Origin: Fasciola hepatica
Lineage: Eukaryota; Platyhelminthes; Trematoda; Plagiorchiida; Fasciolidae
Length of the DNA stretch: 64,000 nt
Reading direction: 5' to 3'
Assembly (NCBI GenBank): GCA_948099385.1
Contig: CANUEZ040000028.1
Span: 1,364,001 to 1,428,000, forward strand
Shown here: positions 45,321 through 56,799 of the stretch, piece by piece
How positions within the stretch are numbered: position 1 is the first letter of the stretch
Layout: the number at the start of each line of letters is the position of its first letter
Notes under the pieces: generated by a model
What the model saw: the letters and a program-made list of their open reading frames with translations, nothing else
Database searches by the model: none
Told to the model about the DNA's origin: nothing
Program-made: the position numbers and the translations under genes

Positions 45321-47355
45321 CGGGTATTCGCTTTTTGATTTCGGGATCCGTTGCAAATTTGGCTACGCATTGCTCAAACGTGTGTTACGTCAGAGCACAA
45401 AACACAATGTGGAGCGGGAAGAGGGTGAGATAGGACGAAAAAGACGAGTCGGTCGGCTAGAAATTCTGGAGAACTTGGTATACGGTGGCCGTTCCGTACG
45501 GATGTGTTGGAAGCCGACTCACGTCTGGGGAGTGGCTGCAGAAGTATGGCAGGGGAAAGGTTGGCAAAATGCTGGGGAGCGCATGGCGAATATATATTTT
45601 ATGTTTTCATGAAACTCAAACTATTAGCATAGAAACTGAGCTGGAGAGTGGAACAATGTGTGCTCAGTGGAGAAATAGCGACGGTAAATAATGTAAGGAA
45701 GAGATGAATATTGTAATAATCCAATGGAACAGGTACGAGTGGATTGGATGGTCCAGAGTAACAAAAGAAGACCATGATATATCGTCATATTTATGGCGGT
45801 AGTGGGCGACGAGTCAACGGAAAAAGGACACGGACGAAATTAACTGAGATGCGCTGTGGCAAGCAAAATCTAGGGGAGGAAAGATGAGAGATTTATTCGA
45901 AGGGAATGGGCAAGAGTAGACCGATTAAACCATCCACATGCAAGTGCACATGTGTTGATGACTGGGAAAAAGAATTAATGGAAAACCGATGCTCATCATG
46001 GGAGAAGTAGAAGGATAATTAAAGGGGGGATGGCTGTGGAGTACAGATTGAAAATAGTTTTGACCTAGTCGATGGACCGTGGACTGTTAGCGGAGAAAGG
46101 GAACTAGGGTCCAAAGATACGGCGATAGTAACGATGAACTATCTAAGGAGGAGATGAGTACATGGAACAGAAAAAGCGGACAGGGCTAGGTCGTGGGCCA
46201 AGGATTACATCGAAAGATCATGATATATCGTCCCCCGTACGGCAGGTTGGACGTGGTAAGACAGAAAAATGACAGAACAAAACAGCGCAGGTAGCATAAA
46301 ACGATGATGGGTGTGGTGAGCAATATGTGAGAAGAGAGATAGAAGAAATTTTCAATAAAAAGTAAAAGGCAGGCGGAAGTTCACCGCTAAGACCTATGTA
46401 CTCGTTTTGTTACAGGTTATTCACTTGATGACGACCGAAAAAGTAGAGAGGAAGTATCGGGACAAGTAAATCTGCAATGGAACAGTAGGCAGGCAAAAAA
46501 CATGCATGACATGTTCGGAGCGATGGAGATGGACAGTTTTATGCCTGATAGTAAATGGACAGATTTAGTGAACCCAAGGGACACAAAATACCCTATTGGA
46601 TGCGATAGAGCGGTGACAGTGGGAGGGCGCAGTCTGTAGTTCTCGCGAGTGGATGGGGCCGGCCGTGAGCTGAACACCCAACCCAAAAACCTTCATGAAT
46701 TGAACACAGAAGCTGTAATCTGCTGGAGTATTCGTGCCCTCACATCGTTGTAGACGGCCTGCACGCCCGGTGTGCACCGGTTAGGGCAGCGAATCTAACC
46801 GTGCGCCGCACCGTTGGAATTGGCGACAGTGTTCGTTGATGATTATATATGGGGCATAGTATCACCAACGAAGGTGTATGGACCAAGATCAGGTGGCCAG
46901 GTTATGAGTGGTATTAGAGGGCGGAGCCAATGTGGACAGCAATTGATATACGACCGCAGGGCACTGTCATCAAGACGCATCTATCATGGAAGTGACCACC
47001 ACAGTATCGAGGCATTCGGCCAGCACGGAGAGTGAAACGCGCATTGGTGGAGGACTGGATGGGAAGATGAACGAAGAAACGCAACCTGGGTTTGCTCCAG
47101 CTGTGATTCAGCACTTAAGGGGGGAAATACGAACTATGAGAGGATAAAGCGTAATGATGCTTGAGACCACGGGGAAAGGGGAAGCAGAGTATACGTGGAA
47201 GGTGGGGAAGAAGTGGCGTTCAATTCCGTTTAAACGGTACGGGTATTGGCCACAGCCAATCAAGCTTCAAGAATCCTCTCAGAGGTGAGGTCCTTTTGTC
47301 GTTGATTGTTTGCGTGAATAACTGGTGCGTGATTTCCGAAGGAGTTTGCTAGACT

Positions 47356-48182
47356 TGGAAGTTGAGGCCCCTTTCGAATGCTGCATCTTAAGATATGCCC
47401 GCACTGGTTAATTGAAGTAAACGGGCAACGTTATTGTATGGAGTGAGTACCGGTAGAAACTTGGGTTTGATCTGAGGGGCTTGGATGACGATGTGCAGCT
47501 TATTCCAGAGCTTGGAGCGGACGGGAAGGATGAAGTTTGACCGTAGGGGCAACTTAGTAATGGTGAAGTGAATACTAGTATACCAATGCCGGGGTGGGCG
47601 TGGGGTTTCGCAAAAAAGCTTAGCGGGCCAGAGAAAAGCAGGCCGCCGTTGAGCAGGTTTCGTAAAGATAAGTTTGTTTCAGGATTTGGAGTCAGACTAG
47701 GTCAAGATTCAGGTGCTGACTTCGTTTACTGAGGCCTGAAGACGTGGACCGACCGAGTAGTCATTTGGCAAATGCCTGTGCATGCCTCCTGACGCACTCT
47801 GTTAGATTTTGACATGTAAGAAAGCATTATTATTGGGCAACGTCCAAGCAAGGCTTCAAGTGAAATTTGTAGATAATGACAAATATGGCCCGGAGACGAA
47901 AAGAGTAGAAGACAAGAACCTCTCCTCGTTTGGCCTTGACCGCTTGAGTGGCGTCGTACCCAGAGAATTCAGGGGAGCCAGAGTAGTTGTGACCCAAACC
48001 ACGGATGGTAGGTCAACGGACAATTGGGGGTCCGACAAGAGTTTAGGATTCAAGGAGCAATGGAAATTTGTAGGTTAGGATCTTGCTCTTTCTACTGGAG
48101 AATCTCGTCGTCCGGGAGAAACACTAACATTCAATGCGGAGGGGCTCGTGGAAATGATGCTGAGTGTAGAAGCAGTATCAAT
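47356..48182 (-). pseudogene. Inverted CR1 C-terminal fragment in the right arm
   Basis: This is the mirror of the CR1 piece at 39324-40150: RT block 6 remnants and the LWNKL…FERGLN end read on the minus strand. At 48182 it abuts unrelated DNA followed by another CR1 copy on the plus strand, so two CR1 pieces now face opposite ways. Confidence 0.7.
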
Positions 48183-48299
48183 AGTCATGGGATTTTGGAC
48201 TACCATCAGCAAGTACAACGGATATCTTCTATAATATTACTCCACGCTATGATGGGCTTCCTTTTGGCCGCATGAAACATCGTAGTGATTAACACACTT

Positions 48300-49300
48300 T
48301 TTCTATGTCAAGACTGATATAAAGACTGTCAAGTGGCAGTTGGCCAACTGCACATTCTCAGGACCATCTGCGTTTTGATCCGAGCTGCTTCCTTTCTAAG
48401 GTGTTTCGTCGCTACTTTCCAGTCTGACCATCTCACTATGCTTACCAATCTAGAAGAATAAAACAACTTTCTGCCCATTATTTTCCTTGATACAGCGCAA
48501 ACCTTTGATCGGTTTCCCTGCACAAGAATGCTTCTTAAAAGCCGAGCTTACGAGGTATCTTGCTGACGGCATACATGGTCCTGCCAAAGCGTCATCAATC
48601 CATTTTCGGACGGCTTCCTTGGATGGCCGTGAATCGTTTCCAACTCCTGTCTTTAGCAACGTGATAAAAGGCAGTGTTCCAGGCCCAATTTTGTCTCTTT
48701 TCTATGTTAACAACAAATTCCTTGTGATTCACCAAGGCACGCCTTTCCTTTTTGTATAAGATATAAAGTTTGTTTGTAATTTCAATCTCAGTTTAGTCAG
48801 ATCACAATTTGGAATACAACCAAAGAGCCAGGGAAATTTAACGATTAAGTTTCAGATCTGTGAATTAGAACCCTCTGCTGATAAAAGCTCATGAGTGGCC
48901 CTTGAATGTCAGGTACCCCCGGAACCTTGTTTATCCGCAACGTCCACTTCAGCTAACCTGTGAATAAGAGGCCTTGGTCATCAACATTCATGTGGCTTCA
49001 AGCTTTTCAAATATATTCCGCCCCAGGTTACTGGGGTGAAAAGATTCTTCTTTCACATCGCCAGGGGTTGTCGGCTACAAGACTGCAAATTGATTACCTA
49101 CAAGTCCCATGCAGGGCCTCTTATTGGTTATTGTCTCATTATTTTCACTGGATTGACCAAATCCGACCGCACTTCTCTAAAAGCTTTACCAATCCAACTG
49201 ACCTAACAGTCGGCTGGATCTTACCTAAGTTTAAGCAGAAACAGCCGGTGCACCCTACCTTTATCCGTACCCCTTATTGCTGCGATGCGTAAAGCTGAAC
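48300..49300 (+). pseudogene. Decayed CR1 RT right of the inverted repeat
   Basis: Plus-strand segments are ASFLRCFVATFQSDHL near 48390, IIFLDTAQTFDRFPCTRMLL near 48480-48535 (catalytic Asp retained), then SNVIKGSVPGPILSLFYVNN (48655-48720). The last corresponds to the SGVIQGSVLGPLLFLLYIND block. The FADD block is cut by a stop at about 48760. Probable C-terminal remnants lie at 48960-49290. Frameshifts place the segments in different frames. Confidence 0.65.
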
Positions 49301-50900
49301 CCGTAGTGTCCCTCTAGGACTCACCGATGCCTGGCCTTTACACGTACCAAATCTGTTTTTCTCACTCCCCCCCCCAAGGCTAATGCCATGCTTCATTGAT
49401 CACTGCGTTTTCATGTTTCCGGATAGGGAAGAACAACGAGATCCAAGTCTCTCCTTACAGACTGACCCAGCTTATGGAGTAAGCTCCTCGTAATCATCCA
49501 TGAAACCCTCCTTATTTTTCTTTCCGTTTGCTCACAGTGGCCTTACTTGGCTTCGCTGAAGTTGCTCCTCCTTATAGACCGAAGTAGCACTGCAGAGCTA
49601 ACCTCCAAAGCGGGTGTTTGCTTCCTTGAGGCACATCGTCATACCTCAAACTTTTCTAACCCGCCTTATGGCGAACACCCGGTTGACTATTCATCATGTT
49701 ACACGGTATACATTGTACATAGCAGTAGCACAATTAATGTTGCTCTTTTAGCTACACTTTGAATAACTCCTGCCTGTTCTTGCCATTCTGTACAATGCTT
49801 GTTTATCTTTCTTGCCTGCTCTATTTAGCGAAATCTCTGATATTAGCAGTTTGTGGTTCATGGCTCCTTCTTGAGCCTCTACTAAAGCTGATTTGCAATA
49901 CCAATAGCTCAACCTGCAGTAAGCCCCCAACAAACATGCTTCATACCCTCCATTTTCATTAACTCATAGACCCTTAGGTCGGTATAGACCCCCGCACCCC
50001 CCCCTTACCGTTTCCAGTCCTGTAGAGAGCACTATCACCATTCCGCCGTCCCACCAGGCCCAGTGTGCTTTCTGTGGTGACGGAGCATTTGTTTTTTGCA
50101 ATTATCTCCATCGACAGACAACTTACAAGTTTCTTCCGCCACTGCGCAACAATATGTTCCAGACTCGACTTCCCGTATGACTCACTCTCTTGTGAATGCT
50201 CCAGGTCGTTTCTGGCCCTCCATTTTGTTCTGTGGGTTACCGTAATAATCTCCAAGGTTCGAGACTTTGGCTTTCTGCTACCACCAAAGCGTTGTTCAAC
50301 TCGTGGCCGCAGTTATTAACGGCTCCGTTGGCCATTTGTCTTTTTAGCCCTGCGCACTCATTTGGTAAGCCCTACGTAAGCTCAGCACCCAGGCTAAGTT
50401 TTGGAACTCCCGATCGAAGTTTTTCCCACCGACTTCAGTCTGTTCCATTATCATATTTTTCATCTGTTGTTCAGATGTTTTCCACGATGCAGGTACTTTT
50501 GAGTCCCATTGACTATCCCGAGACTTTTTCAGACCTCAATCATGCTTTAACCCATTTTACCACTAAAAGGGCTAATTTGATGTATGCACCACCATTAGAT
50601 GGCAAAGACTCAGGAGAGTTGGGAGAGCTAAGCAAATCCCCAATATGCACGAGGATCCCCTGGCTCCGACCAGCATGACCGGTTTTATTTGGTTCAGGTG
50701 GGAGTACTATTTCGAATCCACCGCATTATTAGCCAACCCACCTAGTTTACGTATCTGGTGGTACGCTTGACACTGGCCCTGGCTTCGCTATTCGGGGCGC
50801 TGTGTGCAGCCCACTCGAAGAAGACTGGTACGATAGACCGAGATGTATTGATAGGGAGCGATTTTATGTCCGCGGAACATCAGACAAAGCAACCGGTGTT
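49301..50900. other. Unassigned DNA upstream of a Gypsy remnant
   Basis: The largest frame (50196-50678, plus, 160 codons) is hydrophobic and Ser-rich at its start and resembles nothing I recognise. A poly-C run lies near 49367-49377. The last part may be decayed Gypsy gag leading into the feature at 50940. Confidence 0.3.
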
Positions 50901-50939
50901 TGGCATTTTGCTCGGTGATCATGCCACCCAAACACCGAC

Positions 50940-51720
50940 GCAAATTCTTTGCTTTATGGGGGACATACTTCCCGCCTGAAATTGGATGATACAATGTTAC
51001 GCGTATTTTGGATACAAGTACTTCATGATAACGTTCAAGCTACCTTAGCAGCTCCTGGGAATAATTCAACGTTAGATAAATTAGCAGAAGTCATTGGTCG
51101 ATCACAAACACATGCTTTACCCTTTGGGCGGGACATGGCTGAGGACCCGGCTGCAGACCGCGATAACAACGTGGAGCTCTTGGCCTAGCAGATAGAATTA
51201 CTATTCCCTCAGGCCAAAGTGCTGAAAGCATCGCGATCAAGTTTCGTATCTAGCAGAGCAAGCAGCCTAGATCGTTCATGACAGGGTAGTTCCACAAAAC
51301 CCCGACATATACTGTCAACCCTGCAGCCATGGTGATAAGGAAAAAATGCACAAATCTTTGCACATATTGATCCAAGCATCGGGAGGTAATGAAACGAATC
51401 AGTGCAGGTGACGACCCTGGCAAGCCTTTCGGCTCACTGCCTGCCATTCTTGTTAGATACCTGAGCGCCGATGGGCTCCAATAACCATTGCTCCGTGGAC
51501 TGCCCTGGCAAGTCAAACCTGGATTTGGGGGCGGCCAATAAGACACCTGTGATGATCTTCAGTAAGGGCTCCCTCACATCGAACATCAGTTCAAGCCCTA
51601 ATCAGCACTGGGTACTCGTTTTCGATGACCTTCCCCACCCGGTCACTGGTATCAAACTTCTTCGATACTTCAACCTCAAAGATGATCCTTCGAGCTTCTG
51701 CCCTGCAGATAAGAAAGCCA
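50940..51720 (+). pseudogene. Old Gypsy Gag-protease remnant (different lineage from the array)
   Basis: Near 51000-51110 the frame reads FWIQVLHDNVQATLA and then LDKLAEVIG, corresponding to [15 protein letters not shown] and AAKLADGIM in Gag of the array. Near 51520-51690 another frame reads LGAANKTPVMIF, FDDLPHPVTGIKLLRYFNL. This corresponds to the protease segments [12 protein letters not shown] and [17 protein letters not shown]. Gag and protease are in the expected order with frameshifts and stops. It is much more diverged than units A-C are from one another, so it is an older, separate insertion on the plus strand. Confidence 0.6.
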
Positions 51721-51891
51721 GCAGCAGACCGTTGGTGGAGCCGTCGCTCTGTACAGTCCTCACTACCTCTGTCACTACAGACCGCTTCTAGGAGCAGCTG
51801 CACCAGCTTCCTGGACTACCTAACCTACGGGCCCGCTGCCACAAGTGCAGGCTAAAGTTCTACACGGCATATTCATAACTGATCCACCGGT

Positions 51892-53730
51892 TTGTGGCTG
51901 CTCCAGGAGCTCAGCACCAGGCCAACCTCATACAAGCAGGGTTTGAGACTCAGCACATACTGGGCCTTGGAGCCGCTAGACTACCCACAAGCTCTCGGGT
52001 TTCTCCAATATCTGAAATCACAAATTTTCCCACGCGAAGGGGAAGAGCATTTCAGGCCTTCCCTTTACTCGAGACCTCCGGAAAATGAGGGGAACATTTA
52101 TCATTCAATTTTCTGGGGGTCACGAGGTCGTGGTATGCCACTAAGTTCTATCACGGTTACCACTACGGATATAAATAGATACATTCACACCTTCAAACCG
52201 ACCTACTACTCCGGTCCTGACGGCCTACCGTCAGCAATATTCGCTCTAGGCGGCCCGGATATTCCCCTACTACTATTAAACCTATACAATTTATCTCTGC
52301 AAACCGGGACCTTCCCCAGCCAATGGAAGAAATCCATTATTATCCCCAGGCACAAGAAAGGCGCAGTGCATGACATTGCCAATTACCGCCCGATTAATCA
52401 TACGCCAATGATCTCGAGGCTGTTAGAAAAAGTCGTAAAACACTACCTGACCGACTACCTTTCTGCACATAAGCTCATCAGCCAAAGACAGCACGGATTT
52501 CTCAAATCACGGTCGTGTTCAACCTGCCAATTTGACTTTCTAAATTTGGTAACAACAGCTGCCGACAAAGACAGAGCACTCATCATCATCTATCTTGATA
52601 TGACAAAAGCCTTCGACAGAGTGCCACATCTGCAGTTACTCAACAAGATCAGGGGATACGGTATTGAAAACCCCCTACTCAATTGGTTTAAATCCTATCT
52701 ACAAGACCGTCACCAAGTTACCTGCATCAACGGTCAGATATCAGACCCCCACCCAGTAAACAGCGGGGTTATCCAAGGTAGTGTTCTAGGACCACTGCTG
52801 TTCTTACTATATATAAACGATATTTGCAATGTCATCACCTATGGCGAAATTTTCTTGTTCGCCGATGATATGAAGATAGTCTATGAATTCGAACGAGGAG
52901 ACCTACCTGCAGCACTGAATAACATCATGGTCGACGTACAGTCCTTATCCTCCTGGTGTGACCGCTGGAAAATGGAATTTTCAGTGAACAAAAGCAGTTA
53001 TCTCTCGCTAAACTGCAACATCCCTTATGATACGCTTAAGATTGGCGGTGTCTCACTCCCATATTCCCCAACAATTAGAGACCTTGGACTGAAATATTCT
53101 TACACTTTCAATTTCTCTGAACACACTTCCTACATAACTGCACGGGCAAATAAGTCCCTTGGCTTGTTGCAGAGAAATTTTCTTCTCACGAACAGTAAGT
53201 TAGAGATATACAAAACTCATATTCGCCCAACCCTAGAGTACTGTACACTTGTGTTCTCAAATATGCATAAACGTGACATTATCGACATTGAGAATGTACA
53301 GCGTCGATTTACCAAAAAACTGTTTGGGCCTTCTACGACCCTGACCTACAGACAGCGGTGTACACTCCTGCGGCTTGATCCCCTATGGCTTAGGAGAATA
53401 AAACTCAACCTCGCATTTTTGTTTACTTTGCTCCACAAACAAGCTGTATCCTCCAGCCAAGTTCAGTTCAGTATAAACTCGACACATCAGCTGCGTAATA
53501 GGGAACACCGTATAACGATCCCTACTTCTCGGAAATCCTTAAGGCAAAACTTCTTCCTCCTGAAATATGCAACTCTGTGGAATAAACTCCCAGCTGATGT
53601 ACGTTCCATAGATTCCCTAAATATGTTTAAGTCTAGACTACACGTAGCTCTGGACATCCAAAAACTGATAGCTCTTACGAATCCTTATATGTCTTTTGAC
53701 AGAGCTTATGAGGAAAGCGTTGGATACTAA
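51892..53730 (+). CDS. CR1-type reverse transcriptase, uninterrupted 612-codon ORF
   Basis: This is the best-preserved protein in the window. CR1 homology begins around residue 75-85. RT blocks in order: SGPDGLPSAIF (~107), YRPINHTPMISRLLEKV (~165), RQHGFLKSRSCSTCQFDF (~201), IIIYLDMTKAFDRVPH with catalytic Asp (~233), NSGVIQGSVLGPLLFLLYINDI (~289) and FLFADDMKIVY with the catalytic DD (~323). WCDRWKMEFSVNKS follows (~358). The C-terminal domain has DLGLKYSYTFNFSEH, LEYCTLVFSNMHKRDIIDIENVQRRFTK in outline, and LWLRRIKLNLAFL. The first ~75 residues do not look like CR1 and seem to come from the sequence before the insertion. No endonuclease ORF precedes it, so the copy is 5'-truncated and probably non-autonomous despite its intact RT. 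Confidence 0.88.
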   Translation: MWLLQELSTRPTSYKQGLRLSTYWALEPLDYPQALGFLQYLKSQIFPREGEEHFRPSLYSRPPENEGNIYHSIFWGSRGRGMPLSSITVTTTDINRYIHTFKPTYYSGPDGLPSAIFALGGPDIPLLLLNLYNLSLQTGTFPSQWKKSIIIPRHKKGAVHDIANYRPINHTPMISRLLEKVVKHYLTDYLSAHKLISQRQHGFLKSRSCSTCQFDFLNLVTTAADKDRALIIIYLDMTKAFDRVPHLQLLNKIRGYGIENPLLNWFKSYLQDRHQVTCINGQISDPHPVNSGVIQGSVLGPLLFLLYINDICNVITYGEIFLFADDMKIVYEFERGDLPAALNNIMVDVQSLSSWCDRWKMEFSVNKSSYLSLNCNIPYDTLKIGGVSLPYSPTIRDLGLKYSYTFNFSEHTSYITARANKSLGLLQRNFLLTNSKLEIYKTHIRPTLEYCTLVFSNMHKRDIIDIENVQRRFTKKLFGPSTTLTYRQRCTLLRLDPLWLRRIKLNLAFLFTLLHKQAVSSSQVQFSINSTHQLRNREHRITIPTSRKSLRQNFFLLKYATLWNKLPADVRSIDSLNMFKSRLHVALDIQKLIALTNPYMSFDRAYEESVGY

Positions 53731-54194
53731 CCCGAACCCTTGATAATCTAGGATGTGCCACACCATACGACGTAATTGCCATCACCTAAGCGTAAACCTA
53801 CCAGTTTACAATGCCTAAACATAATAACTCTCACGACTGAGGCCAGTGCTTCAGAAGTCGTATTTGAATTTATGAAATACCACTGGAAGCAAGAAAGATA
53901 GTCTTTGAACATTTCCTGTGCTGATTATTATTAGGTTTTTGCCTCTGTCTCTAACCCAAGACGCAGCACCTGTCACACTCCTCAACCTCCACCCAGTAGT
54001 CACCGTTAGACATTCACAGCTCAAATTCTGTCCCTATCACAGAACTCTAGCATCCTCCACGATAGGCCTATACAACACTTGATACTTAGCCATCAAAACT
54101 ACTAACCATCTGTGGATAGTACCGACGAATCACGTTGTCAGTGCTGCAAGTTGTACCCCATCTTTGTGCAGACTGGCGTTTTGTTGAACATAAA
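53731..54194. other. CR1 3' region and flanking DNA, no gene
   Basis: After the stop the DNA carries no ORF. A short GATTATTATTAGG stretch at about 53922-53936 could be a vestigial 3' tail of the CR1 copy. The GAAATATACC hairpin ending of family X is not present here. Confidence 0.35.
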
Positions 54195-54490
54195 CCCCAT
54201 CGAATAATCACAGGCTGTGGTTGACTCTACCTCCCCCTGCATTTTTTGTCCCATGTAAACGGCCTGGGTGTTCTGACTTCACGGATAAGGCGAGTGTTAG
54301 CGCGGCACCTCTGCAAACTTTCCCGGCCGTGATGGTCTCCCTGCACAGAGTTGACCACCAATAAGACATAAACACCAAAAAGTAAGAGATTGGCACAAAA
54401 AAGTGAGAAAAAAATATACCCCTGTTTTGTCTTCCAGGCACACCAGCCCTGTCACATGTGACCCATGTCTCTGGGTTGTAGTGTCGCTAC
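54195..54490 (-). repeat. Dispersed repeat family Y, copy 3 (minus strand)
   Basis: Read on the minus strand, the order of phrases resembles copies 1 and 2: gacatgggtcacatgtgaca, gcctggaagacaaaacagggg, the A/T-rich ttttttctcac, then ggccgggaaagtttgcagag. It is more diverged than the other two copies, and the ends are uncertain. Confidence 0.4.
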
Positions 54491-56099
54491 GGATTGACTG
54501 GTGTGGTTGACCTATTCCCAACGCGGCTTGTTACATGCGGTCCATGTTTCGGCCGGGGCGTGGGAGCTGTGGTCGCCCACCAAAAGCAGCTCCGCCTTCT
54601 CTGACAGCCAGATACCTGACTGTGATAAAACCATTAAAAAAAAGAATAATAAGAACGTCTAAAAAGTGTGGATCATTCTTGGAGAGCCACGTGCTGGATG
54701 CCAGTAGTTGTGTATCGTGCTACCTCCCTACCTGAAGCTGGCCCTTGTGCCGCCTATCATGAGCACCAAATGTAGACTGTTAGAGTTTGCTTCCCTGACG
54801 AAAATTCGGACCCACCTCTCACGGTTCCCCAAACCAGTCCTCACATCGGTGTAGTCCTGCTTTGCAGCACGATAACAGCGAAAAAGATACCACAGTAACC
54901 ATGCAATCATATCCGCATCAGATTTCCTTGCTCACGTTGGAGCTAAATCTCAGTACAATTGCACTATCGAGGAAGAGCATAGATGAACTCGCGTCAATGT
55001 CCCAAGACAAGTGACCAATTACCTCTATTGTATCACTACTGTCACCCCAATAGTTCCTTCTACTTTGACTCCTCAGTATAGAATAACCACTATACTGAAA
55101 GAGACAGTAACAGCATAGAGCCACGCAAACAGTACGTTAGTCCTACTCGCTCAGTCTGTCACTTCAAACCTATCCTGTCGCCTCGTTGCCTGCCCACGTT
55201 CTGCGTAAGCAAACGGTATCGAGGGTTATCATTACTAACCACTCTTAACCGTGAAGCCCTAGGTATTTTATTAGTATCCCAGCGATGCCATGCTCACGGG
55301 CAAATCACAAATCCTTTTAAAACGCATACAGTTACCAAGCCGGTGTACGCAACTTCGTCGGCCTGCAGCAGTATAGCTCAAATCCACTGCGAGTCTATTT
55401 TACCCATGCCCTACTCACATAGACCTAACCAATCCATTGTTCATTGTCTTCATATATTATCATAACCCACAGCTGGAACCACGTCCAGACTGAAATCTCC
55501 CTTTATTTCAGGTTCGTTGTCTCTCACCATCTCAGCCGCCAAATTGGCTAACCAAGGATGCCGCTCTGACTCGCACGGATAGAGACTCAAGTGGAACCTA
55601 CCATAGCAACTGAGACTGAAATCAAACCACACAACAGGAGATACCCCTAATTGCTTATCAGATCGTTCAGCGTTTTCTAACGCAACGAACACGAATTCCA
55701 GTTCACGCGCATGCCGATAATATACAGCCACACTCGGCTGATCGACCGATACATACCGTGCCCTGCCAGAAGAAACTTACGCATTCAAAGCCGTACATTG
55801 CCAGAAATGACGCTAAATAATCACTGAAGGCAAATGCATCAACACATACATATATTTGTCAGTGAAACAGCATAATAACGCTGAAGTCCATGCGAAGATT
55901 TTCCCACTTTATTATCCGTTACCACAGGTTATCCTTCCTCCGAACCGTAGCCGGCTGGAAATTGACTCTCCACTTCTCGAGATCCTTCCAGTTGCGCCTT
56001 TTTATTTCTAAAAAGTATATGTTATTGGCCATGAATCTAAACTAACCTTTTTATGGACTGCTGTTTCTCCCACACCCACCAGTTCACTTTCACGAAATT
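54491..56099. other. No recognisable gene
   Basis: Only short frames occur; a 93-codon minus frame at 55450-55731 has no recognisable domain. I see no repeat structure that I can support beyond runs of A/T. Confidence 0.3.
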
Positions 56100-56586
56100 G
56101 GCCTCATGTCCCCTTGATTCTAAGCTCATTCCGTTTCTCAAACTCCGGTAAATCCGTCATTCAGGGTCTTCATGGATCGCTATCCTCTTCGCATGCGTCG
56201 ATTTTCCCCCCTCTTCTTCTTGTTAAAAATTTACTCCATCTGCAGAACCTTAGTTGGCCTCCGGTTTCCTTGGCCTGCATCATTCTTGTTCATAATGCCT
56301 CCTTAGCACTGCGTAACGATTTCTTCGACATCTCCACCGCGCACCACTGCCTGGCCCGGATTCGAAACTGGTTCAAAACTGCCGCGCAAACCATTATCAG
56401 AATGATCCATTCAAACTGTTGCTGTCTATGTTTTTCCATTTCTGATACTCTCGACTTTCATACTTAGAATTCTGTGAATATTTCACCATATTGAGTAACA
56501 TGTTACACCATGATCATGCGTTAGCGCGTGCCTCTCGACCATGGCCGAGAAATATACCAATATTATTATTATTATTATTATTATTA
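56100..56586 (+). repeat. Retroposon 3' end, family X, copy 3
   Basis: The segment ends with a palindrome at 56534-56549 (CTCGACCATGGCCGAG), GAAATATACC, and an (ATT)n tail at 56559-56586. About 180 bp upstream is ggattcgaaactggttc, matching the phrase at the same distance in copy 2. Compared with copies 1 and 2, both sides of the hairpin stem have changed together. Confidence 0.65.
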
Positions 56587-56799
56587 CAACGACATAAACT
56601 GGAAGGTGCGAAAACCAAGAAGCTTTCCAAAATGCAAGTAGGGATATTCTATCCACAAAGCTGCGTAGTGCAGACCTGAGATGGATTTCTTTTATCGCGT
56701 TATGCTTGGTCGGCTTCGGATGTGATGTACATCATCTTGTTCTCCTCCGCTCATACCGTTGCTCTTGAGATGGCTAAAGTTAACATCTGGAAGATCAAT

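Larger units (their letters stand above)
45013..48182 (-). repeat. Right arm of the large inverted repeat (3170 bp)
   Basis: This is the reverse complement of 39324-42493 without net indels. The inner edge is 45013, 2 bp before the LTR terminus. The outer edge is 48182, after which left and right flanks are unrelated. Contents in order are a BEL-type LTR, purine-rich DNA (mirror of the left arm's pyrimidine-rich part) and the C-terminal part of a CR1 copy on the minus strand. Confidence 0.92.

Noticed and set aside
45370..45691. Mirror-image open frames in the two inverted arms taken as duplicated genes
   Set aside because: They lie in purine-rich DNA next to an LTR, have no recognisable domain, and are matched solely because the arms are near-identical.
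50700..50730. TTTCGAATCC resembling a tRNA T-loop
   Set aside because: No acceptor, D or anticodon arms are found at the right distances.
52460..52481. CTGATGAG core with a following GAAA on the minus strand, like a hammerhead ribozyme
   Set aside because: The bases between the core and GAAA do not form a stem, flanking stems I and III are absent, and the site lies inside the intact CR1 RT coding sequence on the opposite strand.
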